From contig JAQJVL010002620.1 in NCBI GenBank assembly GCA_035578905.1, forward strand, positions 25,110 through 89,109: 64,000 nucleotides of DNA, written 5' to 3'. Shown piece after piece: positions 1 to 12,215 of this stretch (the stretch's first letter is position 1; each line of letters begins with the position of its first letter). The notes under the pieces are model-generated. The model was not told the DNA's origin, did no database searches, and saw only the letters and a list, made by a program, of their open reading frames with translations. A program made the position numbers and the translations under genes. This stretch comes from Stictocephala bisonia. Taxonomy: Eukaryota > Arthropoda > Insecta > Hemiptera > Membracidae.

Positions 1-33
1 TTGATGCACTGGCCTGTAGGCCCATGTCAACTG
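1..33 (+). other. possible 3' end of an exon entering from outside the window
   Basis: The window opens with a short stretch followed at 34 by GTGAGTG, a strong 5' splice-site consensus (CTG|GTGAGT). Frames 1 and 3 are open over the 33 bases and frame 2 has a stop. Nothing can be said about the protein. The donor alone could be chance, so this is only a pointer that a plus-strand gene may start upstream with a large intron reaching into this window. Confidence 0.25.
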
Positions 34-3000
34 GTGAGTGAAGTTTTTTTTTAATGAAAAATCAAAATAAAACAAATGAAAACATATAATTATCGTGTTA
101 ATTAAAGTAAATAATTTATCCAATCATTAATTATTATGGTTATAATTATGCCAGACATAAGTGTCCTGCGTGTTATATTTATCACATATAAAGGTTTCAG
201 CAGCAGAAGGTGATCGTTCCACCGCTGAGTTGTCTTACTTCACGAGTGTGACTAACTTCCTCCTTCAAGTTTGCAGCTTCCGCAACAGTTAAGAAAAAAA
301 TAACTAAAATGAACTGTAAAAGTTTGATAAATTCTTATTTATTGTTTACATTATTATTCATTGTTTTATTGCTATTGTTAATTGTAATTTGAATACTAAA
401 TAATGCTTTTATATAATCGTTCTAAGCTACAATCGTTAGTGTTAATGAAACCAACCAATGGTTACTGCTGCTAGTGACGTAGTAGGCGGGGCTTGGTAGT
501 GCACTGCCGTTCCACGGTCTTACCGTCTTCCTAGTTGCCATGACAACATTAAATGGAATAACACGTTGGGCGAAGATTAGTTCTCTCTCACACTTCCACC
601 ACTCAGTACGTTTTTCTCATACACTTGCATTTCGTAGACACTTTCTAAGCCGCCTATTTATAGTTCAGTAACGTTCAAGTAAATATTAATTAAATTTAAA
701 TAATATAAAAACTCTCACTATGCCCCAATAAATTATAATTTACTTATCGCAGCTTACAAATTAAAAATTTACAACAATTTTGTGTTTTAAATATTTTAAA
801 CAAATTTATTTACAGTATCAATAATGTAGAATGCACATATATTTTCTTTAAATACTTAAATCAAAATTTTTTCAAAATATTAATTTCCTTTTTAAATAAA
901 AAAAATTCTAGTCAATTCTAAAAAAGGCTATCCATGGATCCAAGTCATATTTAAAATATTTTTACTTTAGATCATTCTTCTATTATTTGAGCCAGTATTA
1001 TCCAATAAACTATTCAATGCAGGTAATATCCGAGAGACTGCATAGCTTTGTCATGTGTAACTCGTGCCCTCGGGGAACAAATGTGGTCATTGGATGTTAT
1101 TTGTTTACGTAACTCTGACAACGACGTCATTATCGGCCATCATTAACATTATCATTACCATCATTAAACATGTATTCAAAGAGCTCTAACCTTGTTTAGG
1201 GAATATTTAACGAGTCATAGAGATTTTATAAAACAAACAAAATGTGAATATGTTCTGATTTATTCACAATTATAATAAGTGTTATTGTACTTTCTAAAGG
1301 TGGTCTTAATTTAACTGTAAACTAAAATAAATTGTTGTCCCACAAAATGTTGGTGAGTTGTATAGATTGCATTTTCTGTCTCTCCTACAGACATTTTTTA
1401 TGGTCTTACATTTCCCTTTTGGGATTATATGAATAGAAGTATTTTATTAGAGTTAAGTCTAGGTTGCTATTTAACGCAACGACAGATGCAGAGCGTATAA
1501 AATCATTAATGATATCATAAAATATAGTCAAATTAATGTGATTGACAATAAGCCAAAAATGTCAGTTTGTTTGCTCCGCCACTTGGCCTAATTTAAGAAA
1601 AGGTAATAACTAAGACACAGCATTTAGCATTGAATAAGAAATTTAAATGTGTTTATATAATATCAATGATTCTACTGACCAAAAGGAACAAAAAAGGTTA
1701 TATAGACTCCTTAAAATGTTCATCTATTTGGCCGTATTTTTAATCTAGACTTTTTTAAACTTACTTACCTAGTTTATACTTTGATAGTAGACAGTAATAT
1801 TTACTGAAAATAATTTTGCATTATAGTCCGGTACTGGCGAAACGGCTATGCACCACTGGTCTGAAATGAAAAAACTCTGTTTTAATTTGCTGTCAAACTA
1901 AAATAAATAAGCAATGATTTTCAACATGTTGGACACGATTTTTATAGTGTCCAACATATTATATTCTTTAAGAAAACATTATGCGGGAGATTTTGCTTGA
2001 ATTCATTTGCTTTTAATAGTGATATTTGTGCTTAAGAACATGTTTTTATGAGTGAAATTGCGCGTGACTCGTCTTTAACCTGCCACTGTAGCGAGAATAA
2101 TAATAGCATTATTCCTTGTTGATAGGTGACAGTTTGATTCATTGTGATTAATTTGGTGTAAGACTCATTTAATAATTCAAACAAGTTAATACGAGTAATA
2201 ACTTAATTTTTTTGTAAATCCTTACAAACTTGGAATCGACAAACGCTTTTCCAGCAGTCTTTGAGCAAACATTAACTGTGTTATTTATGAATTACTAAAA
2301 TAATACTGTAGCACTAATAAAACACGCACAAAAATAATGAAGCGTTGATGATGTAAACTTCGTTTACATCGAGGCTGTGTCGGACGCGTCAGGTATAGCC
2401 TACTCTGCTCAAGGAAAATTGTAGAACGGATATTCAGCCCAAAGGTAAAATAATCTAAACCATAATAGATCGACGATATTTCCAGATGACAAATGTTTCT
2501 TCAGTATAAAATAAAGTGGAGTTAGTTAACTATGAGGTGTGTTCGTGTTCAGTTCTTAATCAATTTAACAGTGCTTGGTATAGTTTAATCACCAGTTTAT
2601 TTTTATATCAGTTGATTTAGTTTTAAAGCTATTACAAGTTTTTTTTTTTTTAGATGTGACAATAATGTTATAGGAATCAGTGTATGTTTATAATTATCAG
2701 TGTTAAGTGCAATTCTAATATTTAAGCCTTTTCAAACTTTAGTTAATATTCTATTAGTAATTGAAAAGAAGATCTTGTGTTTGCAATAGGAGTGGGCAGA
2801 GTTGACTGTTGGGACAGTGAGTATCACGGTCGCATTGTTGATAATCTACTCGTATAGTTGAAAACTACTAAAAATTTCTTCCTAGTTCAAGAAAAATTTA
2901 TTTGATACAAGAGTACAATTTTAGTGTCACTTAAATAACACAATTAATTTAGGTTTAAAGAAATTTTGTCAAGCTTTTGTCATTTCCGAGTTTGAAAGGG

Positions 3001-3550
3001 TTTACAAAGAAATTAATTTCTCATTAACTTTTTTAAAGTAATAATGAAAACTAATTTCATAGAAGTTACATAGGTTCTTGCATTACTAACGATAGTGAGT
3101 GAAATTCCGAATTGGGTAAGGAAGACTTATTTACTACTGATAATTGTTATCGAAATTCAACAACTTTGTCATTAAACTAATAACTGATATTAAATTGTAT
3201 TAACGTTTTCAAAATGAGGAGGGCGAAAGACTAGTGTGATTTAAAAAAGAAGGAGGTATGAGAATCCAAAATATACATTTTGTTTGTGTGGTTAATCTGG
3301 TCTTGAAACTCTCGGAACGGCAGTTAGTTAGGTCAAACAAACAGTTAAACTTACGAAAATTAACTTATAAATTGCTCTAAAAAATTACATGAAAATTCTG
3401 TTTTTCTGTATAAAAGAATATTTTTAAATTATTAATTGATTATGTATTTTTACTTTTTATGTAACAATAAAAACGAATTCCACAAAAGTTGCTTTAATGA
3501 CATTAAAGCATGTGTAAGTATTGGCAGTGTCTGTGTACAGGAAACATGAA
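34..3550. other. AT-rich, gene-free stretch
   Basis: No open frame of note on either strand and no recognisable transposon end. Apart from the CCAAT/CRE/GC-box cluster near 451-495, I see only AT-rich unique-looking sequence with short homopolymer runs. It could be intron or intergenic DNA. Confidence 0.5.
451..570. promoter_or_regulatory. promoter-like cluster: CCAAT, CRE-like site, GC box
   Basis: Within about 40 bases lie a CCAAT box (455-459), TGACGTAG (474-481, one base off the CRE palindrome) and GGCGGGG (485-491), followed by a locally GC-richer segment to about 570 in otherwise AT-rich DNA. This arrangement is typical of housekeeping promoters and could fire in either direction. No first exon can be assigned, so the call rests on motif clustering only. 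Confidence 0.25.
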
Positions 3551-3559
3551 ACATCAAGT

Positions 3560-4200
3560 TACTATTGTATAGCGACTGCCTTCTGAGTTCAGCTGACAGA
3601 GAACCCATTGAGCACAGAGCAAACAGCCCGTATTATTGACAGAGATAAATAAACAATTCCGGCAGCATTCTGCAGCTGCACCACAGTCGCGACACCGTTA
3701 AAAAATTGGCGACAAGCACGAACCCAGCGCTCGTATCGGCGAGAGTAAATTAGTGCGTATATCTGCACTGTTTACATCCACATCTGTTATTAGTAAATTT
3801 CAAATAACCTATGTCTATAACCTTTCATGGCATTTTTTCAATTATTATTACGCCATTTCTTTGCAAGACAAGATGCAATACAACGATAATGCGGCTACTT
3901 GGAGCGCTTGCGTCGCACTACCTCCACAGGTGTCGTGCGTGACTGTATGTTATTATTAGACTGTAGCTCAGAGAATCTAAAGGGTCATGTGCAGTATCTG
4001 AGAGAATCCCTGACTGACAAGTCCCTGCGCTATTCACAGTGTAACGACCAACGGCGTTACAGCTTCTCCCTCGACGCTCGTGTCTATCCACCGACTATAT
4101 GCCGACTGTCCTCTCCAGTTTACTCATGGAAGCCTCCCAATGTCTGTTCCCCTCCTACATCTCCCACACTAACCAGGCGTTAGGTAGATGTCCCAACGTC
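3560..4200. promoter_or_regulatory. GC/CpG-richer island, possible promoter or 5' UTR exon
   Basis: The base composition rises sharply, with CpG dinucleotides (AGTCGCGACACCG, CGCTCGTATCGGCG) unlike the AT-rich flanks. Three overlapping short open frames occur (3753-3959, 3899-4183, 4099-4320). None has a domain, a signal peptide or a convincing start context, so I do not call a protein. Such islands in insect genomes often mark a transcription start or an untranslated first exon. A possible donor (GTTAG|GTAGAT) sits near 4180. Confidence 0.3.
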
Positions 4201-4854
4201 ACAAAATTCCCATTGAGTTGGAACGAGTGTCTACAAATAGTAATATTTGAAAACAAATTGAAATGGAAAAATCACATAGCATTAAACTCTTGGAAACACA
4301 ACACTCGAAGATGTGTTTAAAATACAACTTATTCTGTTTTACAATTTCCTAACACTTAAATAAGTATTCGAATTATCCAAAATTTTTAAAATAAGCCAAT
4401 TAATCAGGTAGGGCTTCAAAAAGTCTAAGATCACCTACAAAATTTTAACAATTTGAGCTATTAGGTTTATTTGTTCATTTAAACGCTTGAAACGTGTATT
4501 AGTAGAGGTAAAGATTATAACACATTGCTGGTGTTGAGTTACTTACTTGGGAATAGTTAATATTGAAGATATTAGGCCTTTTTAATTGGAAAATAATATG
4601 CAAGTTTTAAAAACTGTAAAAGATCGTAAAACAAATCAATAAATTAAAAAATCCATCACTAAAAAAAACAAAAATTTAAAAAATATGGATTGACAGTGAG
4701 TTAAATATATTAAATCGAAATATATCCAGGATAAGTTTAATTATTTTAGTGATGAGAAGCTTATCTATTTTTAATACTTATAAAAAAAGCTTGAAAAGTT
4801 ATATTCTAATAATACTGAAGGGATTATAATCCACAGTACCATGAAAATAAGACG

Positions 4855-5100
4855 GTAGGTATCACGTGGCACGCGCATCTCCCATGACGTCACATGGGCG
4901 AAGTGACAGCTGGATAACAAACAAGCAACAAATAAATAAACATAAAAATGCGTGTTTTAATTCCTATGGTTACAATTCAAGCAGATCATAGATGAATTGG
5001 AATACTATTTAGCTGAAGTATTTCACATGATTAATAGATTTAGTTACCGATATTAATAGAATAATGAAACCAGGTGATTTCTTTCGCCCATGTGACATAA
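4855..5100. promoter_or_regulatory. E-box and full CRE palindrome bounded by a 14-bp inverted repeat
   Basis: CACGTG (E-box) near 4863 is followed by the perfect CRE palindrome TGACGTCA near 4884. The CRE overlaps GTCACATGGGCGAA (about 4889-4902), which recurs as its exact reverse complement near 5085-5098. The inverted pair could be termini of a small degraded MITE, or paired regulatory sites. No gene start is visible beside it. Confidence 0.25.
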
Positions 5101-5185
5101 CAGTCTACTACGCAGCCTCGTCGTGAGACCTTCCGTATGTTCTAGTTACCGTGGTATAGCCTACTCCATCAAATTAATTAGGGCA

Positions 5186-5746
5186 TCTATATATATATAA
5201 GTCAAAGCCCTGGCTGACTTACTGACTCACTCATCACTAATTCTCAAACTTCCCAACAAGAGAGCTGATATTTTGTACACTGGGTCTTTAGGTTTTAAAT
5301 AGGACAAATAAAGTATTTTCATCTTGATAAAGTACTCCTAAGAGGTAGAAACCACCCGTTTAAGATTGTTCCATAAAGACAACATATGGTTGATTTTAGT
5401 AAATTAATAACAGCTGTTTTGTAAACAAATAACTATGTTTATTTTGTATGTTTGACATTGTACTATTGATCCCACATAACAAAGCTGCTCTGTGATTAAT
5501 GCATTTGTAACATTATACTATGAGTTTTATCTTCAGCTGTTAAACAAGAACAAATAAATTGAACAAGTTTGAAAAAGGTTAAGTAATACCCTAGGGTATT
5601 ATTTATAATAATAAATAGGTATCAACGCAAGTATGTGAGTTAGATACTGTAAATAAATTTAATATTGTGATTTTACGTTAAACAGTTAATCTATTTATTT
5701 GCGAGTGAAGCGGTTGGCACGCGAAGCGTGCAGAGGTGTCCCCTAG
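5186..5746 (+). mobile_element. non-autonomous Helitron (family A), complete, 561 bp
   Basis: The 5' end is TC followed by TATATATATAAGTCAAAG and then CTGACTCACTCATCAC, the usual layout of insect Helitrons. The 3' end has a perfect hairpin, GCACGC-GAA-GCGTGC (5717-5731), 11 bases before the terminal CTAG (5743-5746). The element lies exactly between a host A (5185) and T (5747), as rolling-circle Helitron insertion requires. It carries no Rep/helicase frame and so must be mobilised in trans. The 3' end recurs at 28306 and 46316 and the 5' end at 44823. Confidence 0.88.
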
Positions 5747-7218
5747 TTATTAAATAAAACTCGCTATATTTAATACATTTTATTGTGTACGATTTGCCTT
5801 CAATAAAATATCACGTTAGTTTTATTGTACTTTAACTAAGTACCTTTTTCTCGGGAAATATTTACACAATTCAATCGAAATTGTATTTGTATTATCACCG
5901 ATGATATTATGTGCAAATTTATAAGATTTATATTACCTGAAGGAACAATTTTCTTTACGAAAGTGTAAATCTAAAAATTTAACTAAACAAATTAATACAA
6001 TTTGAAATTTACCATATTTTTTTAGAAAAATATTTTTTTTAGTAGGTAGACTATGCATTCCATTTTATTGTTTTTAGTAATCCATGAAAATACTATTAAT
6101 ATTTATAAACTAACTTAAGACAAATGTATGATTTATTAACATTCCAACTGGTCTTAATAGAATTATGTAAACACTAAATTCTACTAGCATTCAATCTATC
6201 ACAGCTAATGGCTGGTATTTGTGTTTCTCCTTTGAAGCCCTTTTAATTAAAAAATTTAGCCAATCAGTATTTAATCAAACAAATGTACAACATTTTTTTA
6301 AATATTTGTTACTGATCTGTTGAATTACAGATTAACTCTCTATATAAGTCACAGTATTAACAAAAATATAATTACGTACATTTGCAGAGCACTTTTTGAA
6401 ACTCAGTCTGGTTTCGTCCACCAATCCTCATTCACATGAATTGATTTCAGTGAACTTGTAGTTGTATTATTTCAGTGAACTTGTAGTTGTATTATTTTGA
6501 AAGGTTATACTTTACAACTTAACTAATAGCATCACTATTATTCTAAATAATATTTTTTATTTATTTTAAAATGAATAATAAAATTATATAATATTCATTA
6601 TTTAAGCATGTTTGTGTAACAGTTTTGTTTTAGTTCGTTCTAATTTTTGTTTTAGTAAATAGTTAATGAGTTTGTATTTTACTTTTAGCCTTTTTTCTAG
6701 AAACATAGCTAAGCTATAATTTTATATACAAAAACTACAACCAAAATAATTATTGATTAGAACAGATGTTGATAGAACAAACTATCAAAATAATACATGA
6801 ATAAATGGGTATTGTAAGTCAAGTCGTAAACGTTAATTTTAATTTAGTTATTATTTGTAATATTCTTGAAAAGTATGATGTTTTACTTTTTAGTGGATTA
6901 TTTCTATACGAAAGTTGAACTGTAGGTGAACTGAAATTCTGTTTGAAATTGAACTGTGATCGCCTGTTTGGCCTATTACGATTCAAATAATCGCAATGAA
7001 TTACCAGGCGAATCCATTGTTAACACTGTTCCGTTGTGTGACATGGGTATGACATTCATGAATATTCATATATATGATAACAAAACAAGGAGCTATTTGA
7101 GATTGATGTTAATGTCAACCTACATGTATATTTTTATTACATAAATACTTAAGAACTAGTAAATTAAATACGACACATGTATTATCATTTATAAATATGG
7201 TTATAATTAAATGTGGTT
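5747..7218. other. AT-rich, gene-free stretch with a 25-bp tandem duplication
   Basis: No gene seen. At 6444-6493 a 25-base unit (beginning ATTTCAGTGAACTTG) occurs twice in direct tandem without change, a recent slippage or duplication event. The 62-codon open frame at 6956-7144 has no features of a real gene. Confidence 0.5.
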
Positions 7219-7262
7219 ATAAATAAAATAAAATAAAACTGATTTTATTTTATTTTATTTAT
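7219..7262. repeat. perfect 20-bp-arm palindrome (hairpin)
   Basis: Left arm 7219-7238 and right arm 7243-7262 are exact reverse complements, made of (TAAAA)n/(TTTTA)n, with a 4-base loop CTGA. It could extrude as a cruciform. It probably arose by inversion of a simple repeat and shows no link to a gene. Confidence 0.75.
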
Positions 7263-7499
7263 GCCTGGGATTTGTTAAAAATTCATCTTATTTTTTTATT
7301 GATACAACTAATTTATTTATAGGTTGGCCAATGTCAATAGTCAAAAATGAATTTGGACTAATTTTGTTTATCATTTATTTTGTTTGGATAAAAAAACAAC
7401 ACAAAACATAACCTCAAATTTCTATTGTCAACACTGAATTTGGGTAATATTTTTCTTGCATTCTTATGTCATATGAGACACATTAATATTATTGTGCGT

Positions 7500-7715
7500 A
7501 TTTTAAGGCGAATATGAATGAATAAATGAGTATAGGATCATTGCGGATGACTTTTGTAGTCTGGTTACTAACTGAATTGGACTGTTCCCCAGAAAGGACA
7601 TTTTATTAATAGCCCAATAGCCAGGACCAACTAAGGGACCGACAGCTGTACGTGGAATCCGAACCGCGTAGTATATTGGTCTGATTTTCAACTAATTGAC
7701 AAGCCTGACACTTTA
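7500..7715 (-). repeat. SINE-like repeat, copy 1
   Basis: Read on the minus strand, this segment contains GGTTCGGATTCC (7654-7665 on the plus strand), close to a tRNA B-box, followed by a conserved body. A related segment lies at about 10600-10755 with a matching block (TGTGGTTCTGATTCCACA-like), which supports a dispersed repeat rather than a chance motif. The 62-codon minus frame here is only the repeat. Ends are approximate. Confidence 0.4.
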
Positions 7716-7954
7716 TTTCGACATACCTCCAATGTTTATTCTCATAATGTAATCAAACTATGTAAAATGTGTGTTGAAAAGAAATTTGCAGATTCGGTAT
7801 AAGTATTTAAAGTTTCTTTTATTTAATATGCAAGAAAGTGACGGGAACTGCAAGGCCTTGCGTGACAATCACTTACCTTGGTCGGACATCGCATGTTCAA
7901 CTTGGCGTAACATCTTCCTCTGTGGTATAACGTGGTAAGATAGAAGAACTGATA

Positions 7955-9242
7955 ACAAAAAAAACAATGTTGTTATGTGTTTAGTGGTTTTGTGTCTACG
8001 ATGAATTCCTCAAAACAAATGTTTTTGTTACGTGTTTAGTGGTTTTGTGTCCACGATGAATTTCTCAAAACAAATATTTTTGTTACGTGTTTAGTAGTTT
8101 TGTATCCACGATGAATTTCTCAAAACAAATGTTTGTGTTACGTGTTTAGTGGTTTTGTGTCCACGATGAATTTCTCAAAACAAATGTTTTTGTTACGTGT
8201 TTAGTGGTTTTGTGTCCACGATGAATTCCTCAAAACAAATGTTTTTGTTACGTGTTTAGTGGTTTTGTGTCCACGATGAATTTCTCAAAACAAATGTTTT
8301 TGTTACGTGTTTAGTGGTTTTGTGTCCACGATGAATTTCTCAAAACAAATGTTTTTGTTACGTGTTTAGTAGTTTTGTGTCCACGATAAATTTCTCAAAA
8401 CAAATGTTTTTGTTACGTGTTTAGTAGTTTTGTATCCACGATGAATTTCTCAGAACAAATGTTTTTGTTACGTATTTAGTAGTTTTGTGTCCACGATGAA
8501 TTTCTCAGAACAAATGTTTTTGTTACGTGTTTAGTAGTTTTGTGTCCACGATAAATTTCTCAAAACAAATGTTTTTGTTACGTGTTTAGTGGTTTTGTGT
8601 CCACGATAAATTTCTCAAAACAAATGTTTTCGTTACGTGTTTAGTGGTTTTGTGTCCACGATGAATTTCTCAGAACAAATGTTTTTGTTACGTGTTTAGT
8701 GGTTTTGTGTCCACGATAAATTTCTCAAAACAAATGTTTTTGTTACGTGTTTAGTGGTTTTGTGTCCACGATGAATTTCTCAAAACAAATGTTTTTGTTA
8801 CGTGTTTAGTGGTTTTGTGTCCACGATGAATTTCTCAAAACAAATGTTTTTGTTACGTGTTTAGTGGTTTTGTGTCCACGATGAATTTCTCAAAACAAAT
8901 GTTTTTGTTACGTGTTTAGTAGTTTTGTGTCCACGATGAATTTCTCAGAACAAATGTTTTTGTTACGTGTTTAGTAGTTTTGTGTCCACGATGAATTTCT
9001 CAGAACAAATGTTTTTGTTACGTGTTTAGTGGTTTTGTGTCCACGATAAATTTCTCAAAACAAATGTTTTTGTTACGTGTTTAGTAGTTTTGTATCCACG
9101 ATGAATTTCTCAGAACAAATGTTTTTGTTACGTATTTAGTGGTTTTGTGTCTACGATGAATTTCTCAAAACAAATGTTTTTGTTACGTGTTTAGTGGTTT
9201 TGTGTCCACGATAAATTTCTCAAAACAAATGTTTTTGTTACT
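7955..9242. repeat. 55-bp minisatellite, about 23 copies
   Basis: The unit TTAGTGGTTTTGTGTCCACG...CAAATGTTTTTGTTACGTG repeats every 55 bases (starts at 7981, 8036, 8091, 8146 and so on) until 9240. Copies differ at a few recurrent positions (GTGG/GTAG, ATGAA/ATAAA, CAAAA/CAGAA). Variant types recur in blocks, which suggests higher-order duplication of several units at once. The array has no spacers and no open frame, so it is neither a CRISPR nor a coding repeat. Confidence 0.95.
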
Positions 9243-10029
9243 AACAGCTGTAGTAACAAATTGTTTTGTAACATATTGTTATATAACTTACAAAAAGTCC
9301 CATTACCTCTTTTCGACAAATTTATTCAGAATTAAATTTCAACAAGTTTTACTTTCAGGATGAGGTCAAGACTATTTCATGTCTTCATTCTTCAACAATT
9401 ACAAATGGAACGTATTCTTTAACGAATTAATTAACTATCTATCACGTCTTTGGTCTTCATGATGTTATTTTATATCCATGTCTTATCGAAGATTCAATTT
9501 TATAAATACTGGGAAAATTAAATGAATATCTGAATAGTGTAATTGAGGAATTATTTAAAATTGTATTTCTTGGGCCATCTTTTTTCTAGTTGTAAGCCCA
9601 AATATAAACATATACATCGATAATATCCTGCTCCTAATGTTGTACAATCTGTCCCAACCCTCGTACGATCAAGTGATCTAATAAGTCCGTTAGCGAAGGG
9701 ATGGTTTGTCCTGAGAACAAGATTCAATTATATTCAAATTTCATTATGAGTCATTATAATCAAATGGCCAGTTCCAATATAATATAAAATATATATTATT
9801 TGTTTTTATTGATTAAACCAAACTCTTCGTTTATATATATATCGAATAATTTATATAAATAAATAATATATATCGTATATATATATATTATTTATTTATA
9901 TCCAGAATCTGGTGTATTTTATTAGTATTTGTAAATAGTGTTTGGATGTTTTATCGGTATGGAAGTTAATTGAAAGTAATTATTGTTAAATTGTATATTA
10001 ATTGTACACATCAGCAATTTGTCAAGGAG
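9243..10029. other. gene-free AT-rich stretch with an imperfect AT palindrome
   Basis: No gene seen. Around 9850-9902, TATAAATAAATAATATATAT and its near reverse complement flank CG, forming an AT-rich hairpin. The rest is unique-looking. Confidence 0.5.
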
Positions 10030-10255
10030 ATGTTCATATAATCAGAGGGCGTCAGGTGCGGCGCTGACAGGGTGATCTGTCACTAAACCTGATTAGAAAA
10101 ACCCATTAGCAAGACTCCGCACCGTATCAATTAATTTCGTTTTCGCGCGATCATCACTCCCGGCAGCTTCCAATAATTAATCTCCAGACACCCGTTTAAA
10201 AAGTGCAGATATTTAGTGTAAACTCAACTTTGCGCTCCCAGTGAATGACTATGGT
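10030..10255. promoter_or_regulatory. candidate conserved non-coding (enhancer-like) island
   Basis: About 220 bases of mixed, CpG-containing sequence (GGTGCGGCGCTGACAGGG, TTCGCGCGATCATCACTCC) with homeodomain core sites (CAATTAATTTCG, AATAATTAATCTC) stand out from AT-rich neighbours and lack any open frame or transposon end. Such texture is common in developmental enhancers. The call is inferred from composition only. Confidence 0.25.
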
Positions 10256-10599
10256 TAATATGAGATTTCTCATTGCTGCAAGAGGTGCATTAATTTAAGA
10301 AATACTATAAATTAAATAGCCTCCATAGGAATATCTTTCATTGACATTAACCAGGAAAAGTTTACTGCCGTATCGTAAAATTGTTCCTTTATTTCTGTAT
10401 GGAATTAAAAATCTTTAATGACATGACCAATTCGAGATTTACTTTCAATATTGTATTATTCAGTTCTTAAAAGCGTAGCATATATCTTATATAAAAAAAA
10501 GTTAACAAGTAACATATAATTTATATGTCAGCAATATTATTAATTAGTAAGAAGCTGAATGTAGAGATATGGGTGATTATGAGTTGTAAATGAGTGTGA

Positions 10600-10755
10600 T
10601 TAATGTTTATGAACGAGTGTTGTCATTGTTCTAAGGAGTACTTTCCCTGAGAAATAGACAACCCAGTCAACATGGTGGTAGCTAACTGATCTATAGCTTT
10701 ATGTGGAATCAGAACCACAGTCGGGCTAACTGGCAAGCCCGATAATCAGTTCTTT
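10600..10755 (-). repeat. SINE-like repeat, copy 2
   Basis: On the minus strand GGTTCTGATTCC (10705-10716 on plus) is a B-box-like motif in the same context as in the copy at 7500-7715, preceded by GGGCTTGCCAGTTAG. It is diverged and 5'-incomplete. Ends are approximate. Confidence 0.35.
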
Positions 10756-10914
10756 TTCCTACACAACATCCAGGCCCTGGCTACTACCCAAAACGGACAC
10801 CCTAGGCCAGCTGTGGAGAGGCAGAGATGTTTGGTGGAGGGTAGTGAATACACAGAAATGAACTGAATAGGAGCGAATATTTGTTAATGAACTTAAACTA
10901 AAATAACAGCTGTT

Positions 10915-11136
10915 AGACCCACCCACCCTCCTACCCATACACGTACGGTGGTATTGGCCCACCCTCCCAGCCATACACGTACGGAGGTATTGGCCCACCC
11001 GCCCACCCATACACGTACGGTGTTATTGGCCCACCCTCCCACCCATACACGTACGGAGGTATTGGCCCACCCTCCCACCCATACACGTACAGTGGTATTG
11101 GCCCACCCTCCCAGCCATACACGTACGGAGGTATTG
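10915..11136. repeat. 36-bp minisatellite, about 6 copies
   Basis: The unit CCACCCATACACGTACGGTG + GTATTGGCCCACCCTC recurs six times with few changes. Because 36 is a multiple of three, every frame stays open and gives false proline/tyrosine- or glycine/tryptophan-rich proteins on both strands. Related, more diverged arrays lie at 51733-52098 and, inverted, at about 21990-22165. Confidence 0.9.
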
Positions 11137-11945
11137 GTAGTGTCCACGTCGATGACAACCAGTAAGCAAACGTCAATATTAATAGGACCAAGCAAAAAAC
11201 CTATCGTCTGCAATCTTCACAACACTTAAAATCAAAGAAATATTTACTCTGTGTTGTTATTAAACCATTGGTCCCAGAAGGGTGAAGAGGGTGAAGAGGG
11301 ACGAATCCTCTGTATGTATCTTCCTTTACCTGGTGATGCGGATATCGGTTAAGGTTTTGTTCATATATTATGATAATTATAACTAAGGCTAACTGTGGAA
11401 TAGCACTATGCATGCAGTTGGTGTACATCGAGTTTCCTGGACGGCTGGCTGGTGTTGTCTTACCCAACCGAGGTGTTTATCTCATGGTTTTGTTTTTTCT
11501 TGTTTTCGTAAAGCAGAACCAAAACCCATTATAAATCACGTTCAGAAACCTAAACCAGTTAAGTTTTTTGTGGACTTAACTTTAAATATAAGTGAATACC
11601 TTGGGAGAGTTCCGAATATCCTATAAACCAGATCTGAGATGCATTTTGGTTGAAGTTGGGGAAGAGACTGACAATATGAAAAATTCACTTCTGAAATGAT
11701 ATTGATCATTGGTCATAACGGAGCTATGCAAATCTGTAAACCGGAGTAATTTCCTTGAGACACTTGATCTCTTTAGTTTAATAGGGAGATAAATGATGCA
11801 ATATATTACGATCTGGGCAAGAACATGGGAGAGTCATACATCAAAATACACGGAAGCAGATGTTACCGATAATTCACCTGACTAAATGTGCAGCAAACCC
11901 CTGCAACCCCTGCATGGAAAAACTGGAGACAGTCACGATTCCCAG
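11137..11945. other. gene-free stretch
   Basis: No supported gene. Short open frames at 11201-11467 (minus) and 11408-11626 (plus) overlap each other and show no domain or signal. A short direct repeat GGTGAAGAGGGTGAAGAGGG occurs near 11281. Confidence 0.45.
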
Positions 11946-11947
11946 CA

Positions 11948-12215
11948 TGGGACGGGAGAGCCAGTGGCCGAGCGTTCTTAGGCGTCAGGGCTTTTTACTT
12001 GTATTAGAGATAGCGCAGGTTTGAATCCTGGCATTGACTGTTAGTTTTTATTAGTAATATTCACCTTGTACTGTATCGGTTCTCGACCTCGTCTGTCTGA
12101 TAAGTTCCCCGCACAGATGATCATTGGGGGAACACAGATCATTCTTTGGGGAACGGGTAGAGTAAAGTTAAAGAAATCAGCCTCTCCTTTAAAAAAAAAA
12201 CACACACAAAAACAA
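11948..12215 (+). repeat. SINE with a tRNA-Leu/Ser-like head and A-rich tail
   Basis: GAGCCAGTGGCCGAGCG (A-box TGGCCGAGCG), a long spacer and GGTTTGAATCC (B-box, one base off consensus) mimic a class II tRNA such as tRNA-Leu. The cloverleaf is degraded and no proper anticodon arm remains. A unique body of about 150 bases follows, ending in a run of ten A and then ACACACAAAAACAAAG, the retroposed tail. RNA polymerase III type SINE is the best reading. A tRNA pseudogene with chance tail is the alternative. Confidence 0.5.

Noticed and set aside
3753..4320. Three overlapping short plus-strand frames
   Set aside because: None has domain, signal or conserved features, and the start of one is a TTG codon. 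GC-rich local composition explains the lack of stops. Kept only as a possible 5' UTR or promoter island.
10759..11229. Several open frames on both strands (up to 106 codons) with repeated tyrosine/glycine or threonine/proline motifs
   Set aside because: The repeat unit is 36 bases, so any stop-free unit keeps all copies open. Both strands read equally well. No signal peptide or domain.
11948..12035. tRNA-Leu gene
   Set aside because: A- and B-boxes are present but the anticodon arm and acceptor stem do not pair, and an A-tailed body follows. SINE is the better call.
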